Assembly: GCA_040222875.1 (NCBI GenBank)
Contig: JAVKCG010000008.1
Span: 124,001 to 188,000 of the forward strand
Length of the DNA: 64,000 bases
Reading direction: 5' to 3'
Source: JAJCYL01 sp040222875
GTDB lineage: Bacteria > Bacteroidota > Bacteroidia > Cytophagales > Cyclobacteriaceae
This document shows, one piece after another, positions 52,460 to 61,574 of this stretch (positions within the stretch are counted from its first letter, which is position 1; each line of letters starts with the position of its first letter). A program made the position numbers and the translations under genes. The notes beneath the pieces were generated by a model. That model saw nothing but the letters and a program-made list of their open reading frames with translations. It was not told where the DNA came from and searched no databases.

Positions 52460-53704
52460 ATGTCATCGAACAAGCGGAAAATAATTAACGACCCTGTTTA
52501 TGGCTTTATTTCCATTCCGAGTGATCTAATTTTTGAAATTATCCAGCACCCGTTTTTTCAGCGGATGCGGCGGATAAAACAGCTTGGGCTTACTGAACTT
52601 GTGTATCCCGGTGCTATTCATACCAGGTTTCACCATGCCTTGGGGTCATTGCACCTGATGAAATCTGCACTCGATACGCTCAGGGCGAAAGGTCATTTCA
52701 TTTATGACACAGAATATGAAGCCACACTCATAGCAATTCTTCTTCATGACATCGGTCATGGCCCATTTTCTCATACTCTTGAATCTACATTGCTCAAGGG
52801 GGTACGTCATGAGGAATTGTCGATTGAGATAATAAAGGAGTTGAACAGGCAATTTCAAGGGAAGCTGGATTTTGCCTTACAGGTTTTTCAAAATAAGTAC
52901 CCTCGTAAATTCCTAAATCAACTGGTTTCCAGTCAATTGGATATTGACCGACTTGACTATTTAAGGAGGGATAGCTTTTTCACCGGGGTTCAGGAAGGTA
53001 CAATTGGCTCTGAACGGATCATCAAAATGATGAATATAGTTGATGATGAGCTGGTGATAGAAGAAAAAGGAATTTACAGTATTGAGAATTTTCTGAATGC
53101 AAGAAGACTCATGTATTGGCAAGTTTATCTGCACAAGACTACCGTGTGTGCTGAGAAAATGCTGATAAAAGTCATAGAGAGGGCCCGATATCTTTGTAAG
53201 AATAATGAGCTAACAATCGACAATTCCTTGCAAATTTTTCTTGATAAGGATTTTCGTCTCAATGACTTTACAAGTATTGAACTTTTAAATCAATATTGTT
53301 CTTTAGACGATTTCGACATTTGGTCTGCCTTAAAAAAATGGAGTGCATGTAAGGATAAGGTGTTGAGCAGATTGTGCAATGCTTTACTGAATAGAAACCT
53401 CTTCAAAACAACTTTTTTAAAAGATTCAATACCCCAGGCGGATTTAAATCAATTGAAAAAGATGATTGCATCAAAATTTTCTCTGGATGAGTCAGAGACA
53501 ACCTTCATGATTGCAAGCGGTTCAGTGAGCAATTCAGCTTACCTCGCAGAGGGGCATATTAAGATTCTTACAAAAGGGGGTTCGGTGGTTGATATTACTG
53601 ATGCAACGGATTTGCCAAACATTCAGGCCATGCAGAAGAATGTGAGAAAATATTTCATTTGCTGGCCCCCTGAGATCAATTTCAACTTTTTGTCAGTTCA
53701 ATGA
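52460..53704 (+). CDS. HD-domain phosphohydrolase (dNTPase-like)
   Basis: The 414-residue protein resembles SAMHD1/dGTPase-type HD hydrolases: HTRFHHALGSLHL carries the first His (about 58-59), LLHDIGHGPFSH has H96-D97, and the last Asp is in QLDIDRLDYLRRDS. Such proteins hydrolyse dNTPs or other phosphates. It precedes lpxC/fabZ by 67 bp in the same direction; in other Bacteroidota this HD gene often stands next to the lipid A genes. The start is the ATG at 52460. Confidence 0.9.
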   Translation: MSSNKRKIINDPVYGFISIPSDLIFEIIQHPFFQRMRRIKQLGLTELVYPGAIHTRFHHALGSLHLMKSALDTLRAKGHFIYDTEYEATLIAILLHDIGHGPFSHTLESTLLKGVRHEELSIEIIKELNRQFQGKLDFALQVFQNKYPRKFLNQLVSSQLDIDRLDYLRRDSFFTGVQEGTIGSERIIKMMNIVDDELVIEEKGIYSIENFLNARRLMYWQVYLHKTTVCAEKMLIKVIERARYLCKNNELTIDNSLQIFLDKDFRLNDFTSIELLNQYCSLDDFDIWSALKKWSACKDKVLSRLCNALLNRNLFKTTFLKDSIPQADLNQLKKMIASKFSLDESETTFMIASGSVSNSAYLAEGHIKILTKGGSVVDITDATDLPNIQAMQKNVRKYFICWPPEINFNFLSVQ

Positions 53705-53722
53705 CTTAGGTGAAAAAGTGCT

Positions 53723-53730
53723 TAACTTTG
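53723..53730 (+). promoter_or_regulatory. Possible -7 promoter element for lpxC/fabZ (TAACTTTG)
   Basis: TAACTTTG fits TAnnTTTG and lies 41 bp before the lpxC/fabZ ATG. A TTTG at 53689-53692 is too far upstream (30 bp spacer) to be a good -33 box, so the call is tentative. Confidence 0.3.
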
Positions 53731-53771
53731 GCGGTTCTTAACTATTGAGCCCACGCTAAGCAATCACCTGA

Positions 53772-55169
53772 ATGAATATAAAACAGCAAACAATTAAGGC
53801 TCCGGTTACTATTTCCGGTGTTGGCCTGCATACCGGTCAAAAAGTCAATATGACTTTTAAACCTGCAAAGGCGAACCATGGCATTAAATTTCAGCGGATA
53901 GATCTGGATGGCCAGCCTATAGTAGATGCCGATGTTGACAATGTTGTCGACCTCTCAAGGGGTACCACATTAGAACAAGGGGGAGCCAGGATTAATACGG
54001 TAGAACACACCATGGCAGCGCTTGCTGGTCTGGAGGTGGACAACATATTAATTGAGTTGGATGGCCCTGAACCTCCAATTATGGATGGAAGCGCTCAAAT
54101 GTTTATTGACGCATTGAACTCTCAGGGGCTTGAAGAGCAGGGTGTTCAGCGTAATTTCTTTGAAGTGCCGGAGGGCATTTTTCATAGGGACAACAATAAC
54201 GATGTCGAAATTGCAGCGATGCCCCTGGATGATTTCAGGTTGACCGTAATGGTTGACTACAAGTCGCCAGTTTTAGGAAGCCAGCATGCTTCATTAAATG
54301 ACATCACAAAGTTTCAAAATGAAATTGCAGATAGCCGGACTTTTTGCTTTCTGCATGAACTAGAGGCGCTTTTTAAGCAAGGCTTGATCAAAGGGGGTGA
54401 CCTTAATAATGCAATCGTTGTTGTAGATAAAGAAGTGGACGAAAGTGAGCTTCAAAACCTTGCAAAGCTTTTTAACCAACCGAAGGTGGAGGTTAATGGT
54501 ACCGGCATATTAAACAACGTTGAACTTAGGTATAAAAATGAACCAGCAAGGCACAAACTTCTTGACTTAATGGGTGACCTTGCCCTTTTAGGTAGGCCTA
54601 TAAAGGCTCAGATTTTGGCAGCCAGGCCTGGGCATGCATCCAATATAGCTTTTACTAAAAAACTAAAAAGGGCCCTTGAAGCGGCGAATAAAGAAGCGAT
54701 CCCCGTTTATGACCCAAAAGTTCCACCACTTTATGATGTAATGGGCATTATGGATATGCTACCCCATCGCTATCCATTTTTAATGGTCGATAAAATCTTT
54801 CACCTCGATTCAGAAACGGTTTGTGGTGTAAAAAATGTCTCAATCAATGAGCCATTTTTCCAGGGCCACTTCCCGGGTAAGCCTGTAATGCCAGGTGTTT
54901 TAATTGTTGAGGCAATTGCTCAGGTAGGCGGTATTCTAGTGATGAATACATACGAAGACCCTGAAAATTATTTGACTTTCTTCCTCGGCCTTGATGGTAT
55001 CAAGTTTAGGAAAATGGTTGGCCCAGGTGATCAGATGATCATAAAATGTGAATTGTTAGCCCCGATCCGACGTGGATTAGCCAAGATGAAGGGCTATGCC
55101 TGGGTTGGAAATAGCCTGGTTGCTGAAGGAGTGATGCTAGCCAGCATTCAACCTAAAGAACAAAAATGA
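53772..55169 (+). CDS. lpxC/fabZ: Bifunctional UDP-3-O-acyl-GlcNAc deacetylase / 3-hydroxyacyl-ACP dehydratase
   Basis: This 465-residue fusion is typical of Bacteroidota. The LpxC part (1-310) commits lipid A synthesis by deacetylating UDP-3-O-acyl-GlcNAc; its zinc ligands are H79 in VEHTMAAL, H261 and D265 in RHKLLDLMGD. The FabZ part (about 318-465) dehydrates 3-hydroxyacyl-ACP; its catalytic His is H366 in QGHFPGKPVMPGVL and Glu380 in IVEAIAQ. The stop overlaps the lpxA start by 4 bp (ATGA). The fusion couples lipid A and fatty-acid synthesis. Confidence 0.97.
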   Translation: MNIKQQTIKAPVTISGVGLHTGQKVNMTFKPAKANHGIKFQRIDLDGQPIVDADVDNVVDLSRGTTLEQGGARINTVEHTMAALAGLEVDNILIELDGPEPPIMDGSAQMFIDALNSQGLEEQGVQRNFFEVPEGIFHRDNNNDVEIAAMPLDDFRLTVMVDYKSPVLGSQHASLNDITKFQNEIADSRTFCFLHELEALFKQGLIKGGDLNNAIVVVDKEVDESELQNLAKLFNQPKVEVNGTGILNNVELRYKNEPARHKLLDLMGDLALLGRPIKAQILAARPGHASNIAFTKKLKRALEAANKEAIPVYDPKVPPLYDVMGIMDMLPHRYPFLMVDKIFHLDSETVCGVKNVSINEPFFQGHFPGKPVMPGVLIVEAIAQVGGILVMNTYEDPENYLTFFLGLDGIKFRKMVGPGDQMIIKCELLAPIRRGLAKMKGYAWVGNSLVAEGVMLASIQPKEQK

Positions 55170-55963
55170 ACCAGCCGCTTGCCTTTATTCATCCTGAGGC
55201 AAAAATTGCTACAAACGTTGTAATCGAACCTTTTGCTGTGATTAGCAAAAACGTAGAAATTAAGGAAGGTTCATGGATAGGTTCAAACGTTGTAGTTAAT
55301 GAGGGAGCGATAATCGGGAAAAATGTTAGCATTCATCCCGGGGCAGTAATTAGTGGAGTGCCGCAAGATTTGAAATTTAACGGTGAGCAAACCATAACAG
55401 AAATTGGGGACAATACCGTAATTAGGGAAAATGTTACTATTAGCCGGGGCACCTCTGATAAATTAAAAACTGCCATCGGGGCGAACTGCCTTCTGATGGC
55501 ATATGTGCACATAGCCCATGATTGCACAATTGGCAACCATTGTATTCTGGCCAACTCTGTTCAAGTGGCGGGTCATGTTGACGTTGGGGATCATGCCATT
55601 GTTGGTGGCTTATCTGCAGTTCATCAATTCGTAAAAATTGGTAGCCATGCCATGGTGTCTGGTGGGTCACTGGTGCGTAAAGATGTGCCTCCATACACCC
55701 TGGCAGGAAGAGACCCTTTATCGTATTGTGGCATCAATTCGATCGGTCTTAGAAGGCGTGGTTTTGATAACGCTAAGATCAATGAAATACAGGAGATATA
55801 CCGATACCTATATCTAAAAGGCTGGAACAACTCCAAAGCGCTTGATATGATTAACATAAACCTGCCGCCGTCTTCTGCCAAAGATGAGATAATGAATTTT
55901 ATCAAGAATTCAGACCGCGGAATAATGAAGGGTTACCAGTCACTGATATATGCTGAAAATTAA
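55166..55963 (+). CDS. lpxA: UDP-N-acetylglucosamine O-acyltransferase
   Basis: LpxA adds the first 3-hydroxyacyl chain to UDP-GlcNAc. The 265-residue protein is a left-handed beta-helix of hexapeptide repeats (residues 5-190, such as IGSNVVVNEGAIIGKNVSIHP) followed by a helical C-terminus (191-265). The catalytic His is in VHQFVKIG. Length is normal. It overlaps lpxC/fabZ by 4 bp and the ABC ATPase gene by 14 bp. Confidence 0.97.
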   Translation: MNQPLAFIHPEAKIATNVVIEPFAVISKNVEIKEGSWIGSNVVVNEGAIIGKNVSIHPGAVISGVPQDLKFNGEQTITEIGDNTVIRENVTISRGTSDKLKTAIGANCLLMAYVHIAHDCTIGNHCILANSVQVAGHVDVGDHAIVGGLSAVHQFVKIGSHAMVSGGSLVRKDVPPYTLAGRDPLSYCGINSIGLRRRGFDNAKINEIQEIYRYLYLKGWNNSKALDMININLPPSSAKDEIMNFIKNSDRGIMKGYQSLIYAEN

Positions 55964-56567
55964 GTGCGATGACATCGGCAAAAGGTTCATTAAACAATGG
56001 ATCTTCAAAAATTTTAACTACCAATTTGAAAGCGGCAGATCGTATGCAATCACAGGCCCTAACGGAAGTGGTAAGTCCACTCTTGCTCAAATTTTAATGG
56101 GTTACCTAACACCAAGCAGTGGCAAGGTAAGTTTTGTTCTCAATGGCAAGAAAGTTGAAGTCGAAGACATTTTTAAGCACCTGGGTTTTGCTTCCCCTTA
56201 TATGCAATTAATCGAAGACTTCACTTTAGATGAAATGATCAGCTACCATTTCACCTTTAAAGAGATCATAGACGATTTGTCAATTTCTGATTTCAAAAAG
56301 AAAACGTACTTAGAAAAATCATCGGGTAAGCAGGTCAAAAATTTTTCATCAGGGATGAAGCAACGGTTGAAGCTTGGCCTGGTTTTTTACTCAAATTGTG
56401 ATCTGATGATCCTGGATGAACCCACCACCAACCTCGATGCGGATGGGATTAAATGGTATACTGAGCAGGTTCAGCAAGCCTGCAAGAACAAACTTTGTAT
56501 CATTTCTTCAAACATCATGAAGGAATATGAATTCTGCGATGAAAGAATTGATTTACAAAATCTATGA
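55950..56567 (+). CDS. ABC transporter ATP-binding protein, orphan
   Basis: The 205-residue ATPase has Walker A GPNGSGKST, the signature NFSSGMKQRLKLG, and Walker B LMILDEPTTNLD. There is no membrane domain and no permease gene beside it. Its start lies within the lpxA 3' end (14-bp overlap), so its synthesis is likely coupled to lpxA. A role in transport of an envelope lipid is a reasonable guess from context only; it could also be a regulatory ATPase. Confidence 0.9.
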   Translation: MLKIKCDDIGKRFIKQWIFKNFNYQFESGRSYAITGPNGSGKSTLAQILMGYLTPSSGKVSFVLNGKKVEVEDIFKHLGFASPYMQLIEDFTLDEMISYHFTFKEIIDDLSISDFKKKTYLEKSSGKQVKNFSSGMKQRLKLGLVFYSNCDLMILDEPTTNLDADGIKWYTEQVQQACKNKLCIISSNIMKEYEFCDERIDLQNL

Positions 56568-56578
56568 TCTGGCGTAGG

Positions 56579-57640
56579 CTAGAGCCATTTCTTTTTACGG
56601 AAGTACCTGAGCATAAAAGCTGCCACAACTACAAGAACCCCCCAAAAAACAAAATATCCATACTTCCACTGGGTTTCTGGTAGGTTCACGAAGTTGGTGC
56701 CATATATACCTGCTATGAAAGTGAGGGGAATAAAAACCGCTGAGAAAATTGTGAGCACCCGCATAATATCATTCATTTTACCACTGATTGTTGTGTGGTA
56801 AATAGTCAGTTGATCACTTAACATTTCGCGGTACATGTCAAGTGCTTCACTCACAACCGTAATGTGATCATGCAAATCATCAAGGTATTGGTAAGTCGAT
56901 TTTTCAATGTGGTCAGTTTCTAACTTCGTCCATTTGAAAATCAGTTCTTTTGTTGGTTTTATTGACTTTCTTAGAAACTGTACCTCTTGTTTGTAATAAT
57001 TGATGATCTCAACCATATCAGGGTCAGGATCTTTCAAAACCTTCGTTTCATTGGTTTCAATATCATCACCAAAATCTTCAATGATATCCAGATAGTTGTC
57101 AACGATGGTATCGACAATTGAGTAGGCCAAAAAATCGGGTTTTGAGCCCCTAATACGCTTTCTCTTTTTCCTGATTCTGTTCCTGACCGGGTCTAAAACG
57201 TCACCTTTCTTTTCTTGAAATGTTATTAAAAACTTTTCAGAGTAAACTATACTGATTTGCTCTGAAATGATTTTATCCTCTTCCGGATCATACCGGAGCA
57301 TTTTCAGTACTACAAACACACAATTGTCATATTCTTCAATCTTGGGTCGTTGTTGGGCCAGAATATCTTCTAGCAATAGATCGTTAAGGTTGAAGGTAGC
57401 CCCTACTTTCTTGATGAGATTTACATTATGAAGGCCGTCAACATTTAGCCAGGTCACGGTATCCTTATCACGGTATTCAATTACCTCGTCAATATTAGAC
57501 AACTCCTTTTCTTCCAGCTTATCAGGATTGTAGTCAATTAAATTGAGACTCACTGTTTCTTCCTTGAAATCACCGGCGTAAACTAATGTTCCTGGAGGTG
57601 TCCCGGCTTTAGCTGCGCTTTTTCTAAAAAATCGTGGCAT
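56579..57640 (-). CDS. corA: CorA-family Mg2+/Co2+ transporter with GTN instead of GMN
   Basis: The 353-residue protein has the CorA layout: a soluble N-terminal domain, a long stalk helix and two C-terminal membrane helices (about 290-312 and 325-345), with a basic tail RKKKW. The family signature before the last helix is normally YGMNF; here it is YGTNF (GTN at 314-316; the codon is ACC). The GMN motif forms the ion-selective mouth, so this substitution may alter selectivity or rate. The gene converges with the ABC ATPase gene, 11 bp apart. It starts at the ATG at 57640. Confidence 0.92.
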   Translation of the reverse strand: MPRFFRKSAAKAGTPPGTLVYAGDFKEETVSLNLIDYNPDKLEEKELSNIDEVIEYRDKDTVTWLNVDGLHNVNLIKKVGATFNLNDLLLEDILAQQRPKIEEYDNCVFVVLKMLRYDPEEDKIISEQISIVYSEKFLITFQEKKGDVLDPVRNRIRKKRKRIRGSKPDFLAYSIVDTIVDNYLDIIEDFGDDIETNETKVLKDPDPDMVEIINYYKQEVQFLRKSIKPTKELIFKWTKLETDHIEKSTYQYLDDLHDHITVVSEALDMYREMLSDQLTIYHTTISGKMNDIMRVLTIFSAVFIPLTFIAGIYGTNFVNLPETQWKYGYFVFWGVLVVVAAFMLRYFRKKKWL

Positions 57641-57756
57641 AGTATTACTTGTCTAAATCTTAAAATCCAAGCTAAGAAGAACTGAAGAGATTCAATTTAT
57701 TAATACCATTAAGTTAGGCTGATATTTCATTGAAACTTATAAGTGCGACCCCGGCC

Positions 57757-60700
57757 TTAAAGTGTGAAGTAAAAAGTTGCCCCCTTGTTCAGTTCAGCAT
57801 CGGCCCAAATGCGCCCTCCATGCTTGCTGATTATTCGGTGAACGGTAGCCAAACCAATGCCAGTGCCGGGAAATTCTTTGTCGCTATGTAATCTTTGAAA
57901 CGGCCCAAATAACTTTTCAGCTAATTTCATATCGAAGCCTGCCCCATTATCCTTAATGAAAAAATATGGTGTTCTGTTGTTGATGGCTTTACCAAAGACA
58001 ATTTTTGGGGTTTCTCGTTTAGAGCTGAATTTCATTGCATTGGTCACCAAATTATCAATTGCAACCTTCATCAAATGGCCATCGCAAAAAGCATTCAAAT
58101 TTCGTTCTATCTCGAATTCAACGGATGTTTCTGGTTGTTGCTCCTTTAATTCTTTGAAGCTTTGATCAACTAATGCGCTTAAATCAACATGAGATTTATT
58201 GATGGACAAGCGCCCAATTCTAGACAAGGTTAATAGGCTTTTTATCAAATCGTCCATTTGATGCACTCCGCTTCTAATTCTTTTGAGATAATCTTTTCCC
58301 TTCTCGTCCACCTTATCCCGGTAGTCCTCTTCCAGCATATGCGAAAGGCCATCAATCCACCTGAGAGGTGCCCTTAAGTCGTGGGAAACGGAATATGAAA
58401 AAGATTCGAGTTCCTTGTTCAATGATTCAAGCTCCAGGGTGCGTTGTGTAACCACGTTTTCCAACTCCTGATTGTGCAATCTAATTTGCCTTAATCGGTA
58501 CAGGTGAACCCCTAAAATCAAACCTACTATTGAAAGAATTATGAGTACCCTGAACCAGGGGGTACTCCAAATGGGGGGTATAATTTTTATTATGATGGAC
58601 GATTCTTCGGAATTCCAGATTCCGTCACTATTTGTGCTCTTAACCCTTAAAAGGTAATTCCCTGGATCGATTTCAGTGTATGTCGCAATTCTCTTGGTAC
58701 CCGAGTAAATCCAATCCTGATCAAAATCTTCTAATTTATAAGCATATTGGATTTTTTCAGGTGCTGAATAATCAAGGGCTGCAAACTCAACTGAAAACAT
58801 ATGATCATCATGATTTAACTCAATCAAACCCAAGGCATTTATAGCACTATCAAGGTTGACTTCAACATTATGTTTTCTAAAGCTTGTGAAAACCACAGGA
58901 GGCATACGCTCACTTATCATTACGCTATCAGGATGGAAGATTGTTAAACCATTGATCCCTCCAAAGTAGAAGTAGCCAGATTTACCCTTGTGGTATGCAC
59001 CTCGGTTAAATTCATTGCTCTGAAGCCCATCGTTCTCATCAAAATTTTGAAAAATCCTTTGTCTCAAATTGAATTTAGAGAGGCCATTATTGGTGCTAAT
59101 CCAAAAATTCTGCTGATTGTCTTCAAGCATGCCGTAAATGACTTCATTAGCCAAACCATCAGATATATTGTAGCGCTCAAAGCGAATTACCTTTCCATCG
59201 TCCTCAATCACCTCATTTAACCCATCGTCGGTACCAACCCACAAAATGCCATAGCTGTCCCTTCTGATGCTACTGACGTAATTATTACTCAAACTTTTCT
59301 TGTTTGAACGATCATTGGAAAACCTCAAATTGATACCGCTTTTGAGATCAAATCGATTTAAACCGCTATCAAAAGTGCCAACCCAGACAATACTGTCAGA
59401 ATCCACATAAATTGAGCGGATACTGTTTCCACTTAAACTAAGTGTATCACCTGGATCATGATAAAATGATTGGAATTGCCCTGAAGCGATGTCAAATAGG
59501 TTAAGGCCATTTGCAGTACCCACCCAAAGCGATCGGTCATTTTGAGGTACAATAATTTCAACTAAATCATTGCTCAAACTCTTCGGATCGTCGGGGTTAT
59601 GTTTAAATAATTTGAAACTGTCGTTGGATATATCCCGCCGATTAACGCCAGAAGACGTACCAATCCAAATTGTATTGGAATCACTCTGATACATCGAACC
59701 TATGATGTTGTTACTCAGTCCATTTTGACTGTCAATCTGGTAGGTATAATGTGAATATGTGCTTTTTTCAGGATCTAGCACTGAAACACCCTTGCCCCAT
59801 GTTCCCACCCAAACTTTGCCATCCTGAGCTTCAATCAAAGATGAAATCATGTTATCTATCAGGCTGTTCTCATTATTCGGTTCATGGGTTAGGTGCCTGA
59901 ATTGATTTTTATTTTTGAAGTAAATACTTAATCCGCCGCCATCAGTACCAAACCACAATGCCCCCGATCTATCTTCAAAAATTGACTTGACGTAGTCATA
60001 ACTTAAGCTCCTGTTATTTGATGTTTGGTAATATCTCTGAAAGCTTTGATCAATTGGGTTATATAAATTCAACCCATTTCTTGTCCCTATCCAAATACAG
60101 CCCATTGAATCCTGGAAAACAGCACTTACTTGATTATTACTGAGGCTGCTTTCATCCGTTGGTTGATATCGAAAATGAATCGTTGATTTTAAATCAGGTC
60201 GAACGAGGATGATTCCATTATTAGCTGTACCAAGCCAAATATTACCATCTTTATCTTCAATCAGATCCACAATCTGGATATTGGAGAGTTCCAAATTGCC
60301 GAGGGTTATTTCCTTATCTGCTTTAACATCATATGCCACCAGCCCATTATCTGTACCAATCCAAAGTGTATTGTCAGAAGATTTACTGATTGAATAGACA
60401 TGGGTGCCTTTCAAAATTGAATGTTTGATTGAGTCAGTGCCAGGATCGATAATATCGATCCCTTTGTTTGACCCCACTAATATGGATGACTCATCATATT
60501 GCTGGATGCACCAGATATTATTACTTAAAATACCGTCGGCCTGAAAGAAATTCTTTATTGTGTTTGTGCTGGTATTGAGTTTATTGAGGCCATTGTCTGT
60601 TCCAATCCAAAGGTTTCCATGAGCATCAACTGAGAGAGACCTAATGAAATTATAGCTTATTGAATTGGTATCGGCCTGATTCTTATAAACTGTGAAATCA

Positions 60701-60939
60701 TACCCATTATACTTGTTCAGCCCATTTTGAGTGCCAAACCACATAAAACCTTCGTGATCCTGAGCCATATCCCACACGGTACTTTGGCTCAGGCCTTCTT
60801 TCAGAGATATACGGTCAAATTTAATATCTGCGTTTTGACCATAAGCGGCTGTCGCTACGCTTAATAAAACTGCGAGTAGCGTGAATTGAACGAGGCGATT
60901 CAATCCCACTTTCTTTTTTATGCTGGCTGGTAAGATCAA
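57757..60939 (-). CDS. Two-component regulator propeller sensor kinase
   Basis: The 1060-residue protein has a signal peptide (cut near AAYGQ), about 12-14 repeated blades with patterns like DKNGNIWLGTANNGI and SIYVDSDSIVWVGTFDSGL that form two Reg_prop beta-propellers (about 40-690), a Y_Y_Y domain (about 700-775), one membrane segment (about 795-815), a HisKA domain with the His in SVSHDLRAPLRW and an HATPase_c domain (NLVTNAMKFSS, DNGAGFDM, GTGIGLATV). It lacks the receiver and AraC domains that many such hybrid sensors have. It probably senses a periplasmic glycan fragment. The start is TTG at 60939. It stands alone. Confidence 0.95.
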   Translation of the reverse strand: MILPASIKKKVGLNRLVQFTLLAVLLSVATAAYGQNADIKFDRISLKEGLSQSTVWDMAQDHEGFMWFGTQNGLNKYNGYDFTVYKNQADTNSISYNFIRSLSVDAHGNLWIGTDNGLNKLNTSTNTIKNFFQADGILSNNIWCIQQYDESSILVGSNKGIDIIDPGTDSIKHSILKGTHVYSISKSSDNTLWIGTDNGLVAYDVKADKEITLGNLELSNIQIVDLIEDKDGNIWLGTANNGIILVRPDLKSTIHFRYQPTDESSLSNNQVSAVFQDSMGCIWIGTRNGLNLYNPIDQSFQRYYQTSNNRSLSYDYVKSIFEDRSGALWFGTDGGGLSIYFKNKNQFRHLTHEPNNENSLIDNMISSLIEAQDGKVWVGTWGKGVSVLDPEKSTYSHYTYQIDSQNGLSNNIIGSMYQSDSNTIWIGTSSGVNRRDISNDSFKLFKHNPDDPKSLSNDLVEIIVPQNDRSLWVGTANGLNLFDIASGQFQSFYHDPGDTLSLSGNSIRSIYVDSDSIVWVGTFDSGLNRFDLKSGINLRFSNDRSNKKSLSNNYVSSIRRDSYGILWVGTDDGLNEVIEDDGKVIRFERYNISDGLANEVIYGMLEDNQQNFWISTNNGLSKFNLRQRIFQNFDENDGLQSNEFNRGAYHKGKSGYFYFGGINGLTIFHPDSVMISERMPPVVFTSFRKHNVEVNLDSAINALGLIELNHDDHMFSVEFAALDYSAPEKIQYAYKLEDFDQDWIYSGTKRIATYTEIDPGNYLLRVKSTNSDGIWNSEESSIIIKIIPPIWSTPWFRVLIILSIVGLILGVHLYRLRQIRLHNQELENVVTQRTLELESLNKELESFSYSVSHDLRAPLRWIDGLSHMLEEDYRDKVDEKGKDYLKRIRSGVHQMDDLIKSLLTLSRIGRLSINKSHVDLSALVDQSFKELKEQQPETSVEFEIERNLNAFCDGHLMKVAIDNLVTNAMKFSSKRETPKIVFGKAINNRTPYFFIKDNGAGFDMKLAEKLFGPFQRLHSDKEFPGTGIGLATVHRIISKHGGRIWADAELNKGATFYFTL

Positions 60940-61007
60940 AACATAAAATATCTATAAATGTATCCATAGATTATGCTTTATGGATTTCATCCATGTAAAA
61001 AATCTAA

Positions 61008-61574
61008 TTAAGCTAATCGTTTTTGGATTTGACTATCCACACGAAGAAAGAATTGTGGGGGCTTCATGGTCCTCCAATTATTGATTTCTAAACTGCCTCC
61101 ATAATTGAAGTAAGAATCAATACCAAACTGTTTCCATTCATCAATCACATGCTCCCTGAAGTTAATTGCAGCTATCCAGCCCTCTTCCACATCGTCAAAC
61201 CAATCTTCATAATAGCTATCATCCGATCCATGAAAGTCTAGCACATTCTCACCTATCAAAATAAACTTGTTGATGCCATTGATGGAATAATATTCTATAA
61301 TGTTTCTTTTAAGGTGCATTATGTCATTATTAATCGCATCGTTCCACTCCCCAATAAATTCTATTATGAGATAGCCATTATCATAGTCTGCATAAAGCAC
61401 CTTTAAGTACAACGTTTCGGATCCCATAAAGTCCCAGGCGGGGTCAATGTAATAGCCATAAATGGTGTCAGAGTAGAGATCGTAGTTGTACTCTTTACCA
61501 TAAAAAGGAGATGCGTCATCTGCCGCCGGGTCATAATAATTTAGCCAGCGATGAAAGGGTTGTATCTCATGCAT
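61008..61574 (-). CDS. Hypothetical protein coupled to murQ
   Basis: I choose the ATG at 61574, which overlaps the murQ stop by 8 bp (ATGCATGA); the longer TTG frame at 61589 is less likely. The 188-residue protein is acidic and aromatic (NYYDPAADDASPF, YNYDLYSDTIYGYYIDP, DSYYEDWFDDVEEG), without signal peptide or membrane segment. I recognise no family. The tight coupling suggests some part in cell-wall-sugar handling, but nothing in the sequence shows it. Confidence 0.75.
   Translation of the reverse strand: MHEIQPFHRWLNYYDPAADDASPFYGKEYNYDLYSDTIYGYYIDPAWDFMGSETLYLKVLYADYDNGYLIIEFIGEWNDAINNDIMHLKRNIIEYYSINGINKFILIGENVLDFHGSDDSYYEDWFDDVEEGWIAAINFREHVIDEWKQFGIDSYFNYGGSLEINNWRTMKPPQFFLRVDSQIQKRLA

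Noticed and set aside
53772..55169. Possible frameshift fusion of lpxC and fabZ
   Set aside because: The fusion is continuous and is the usual arrangement in Bacteroidota.
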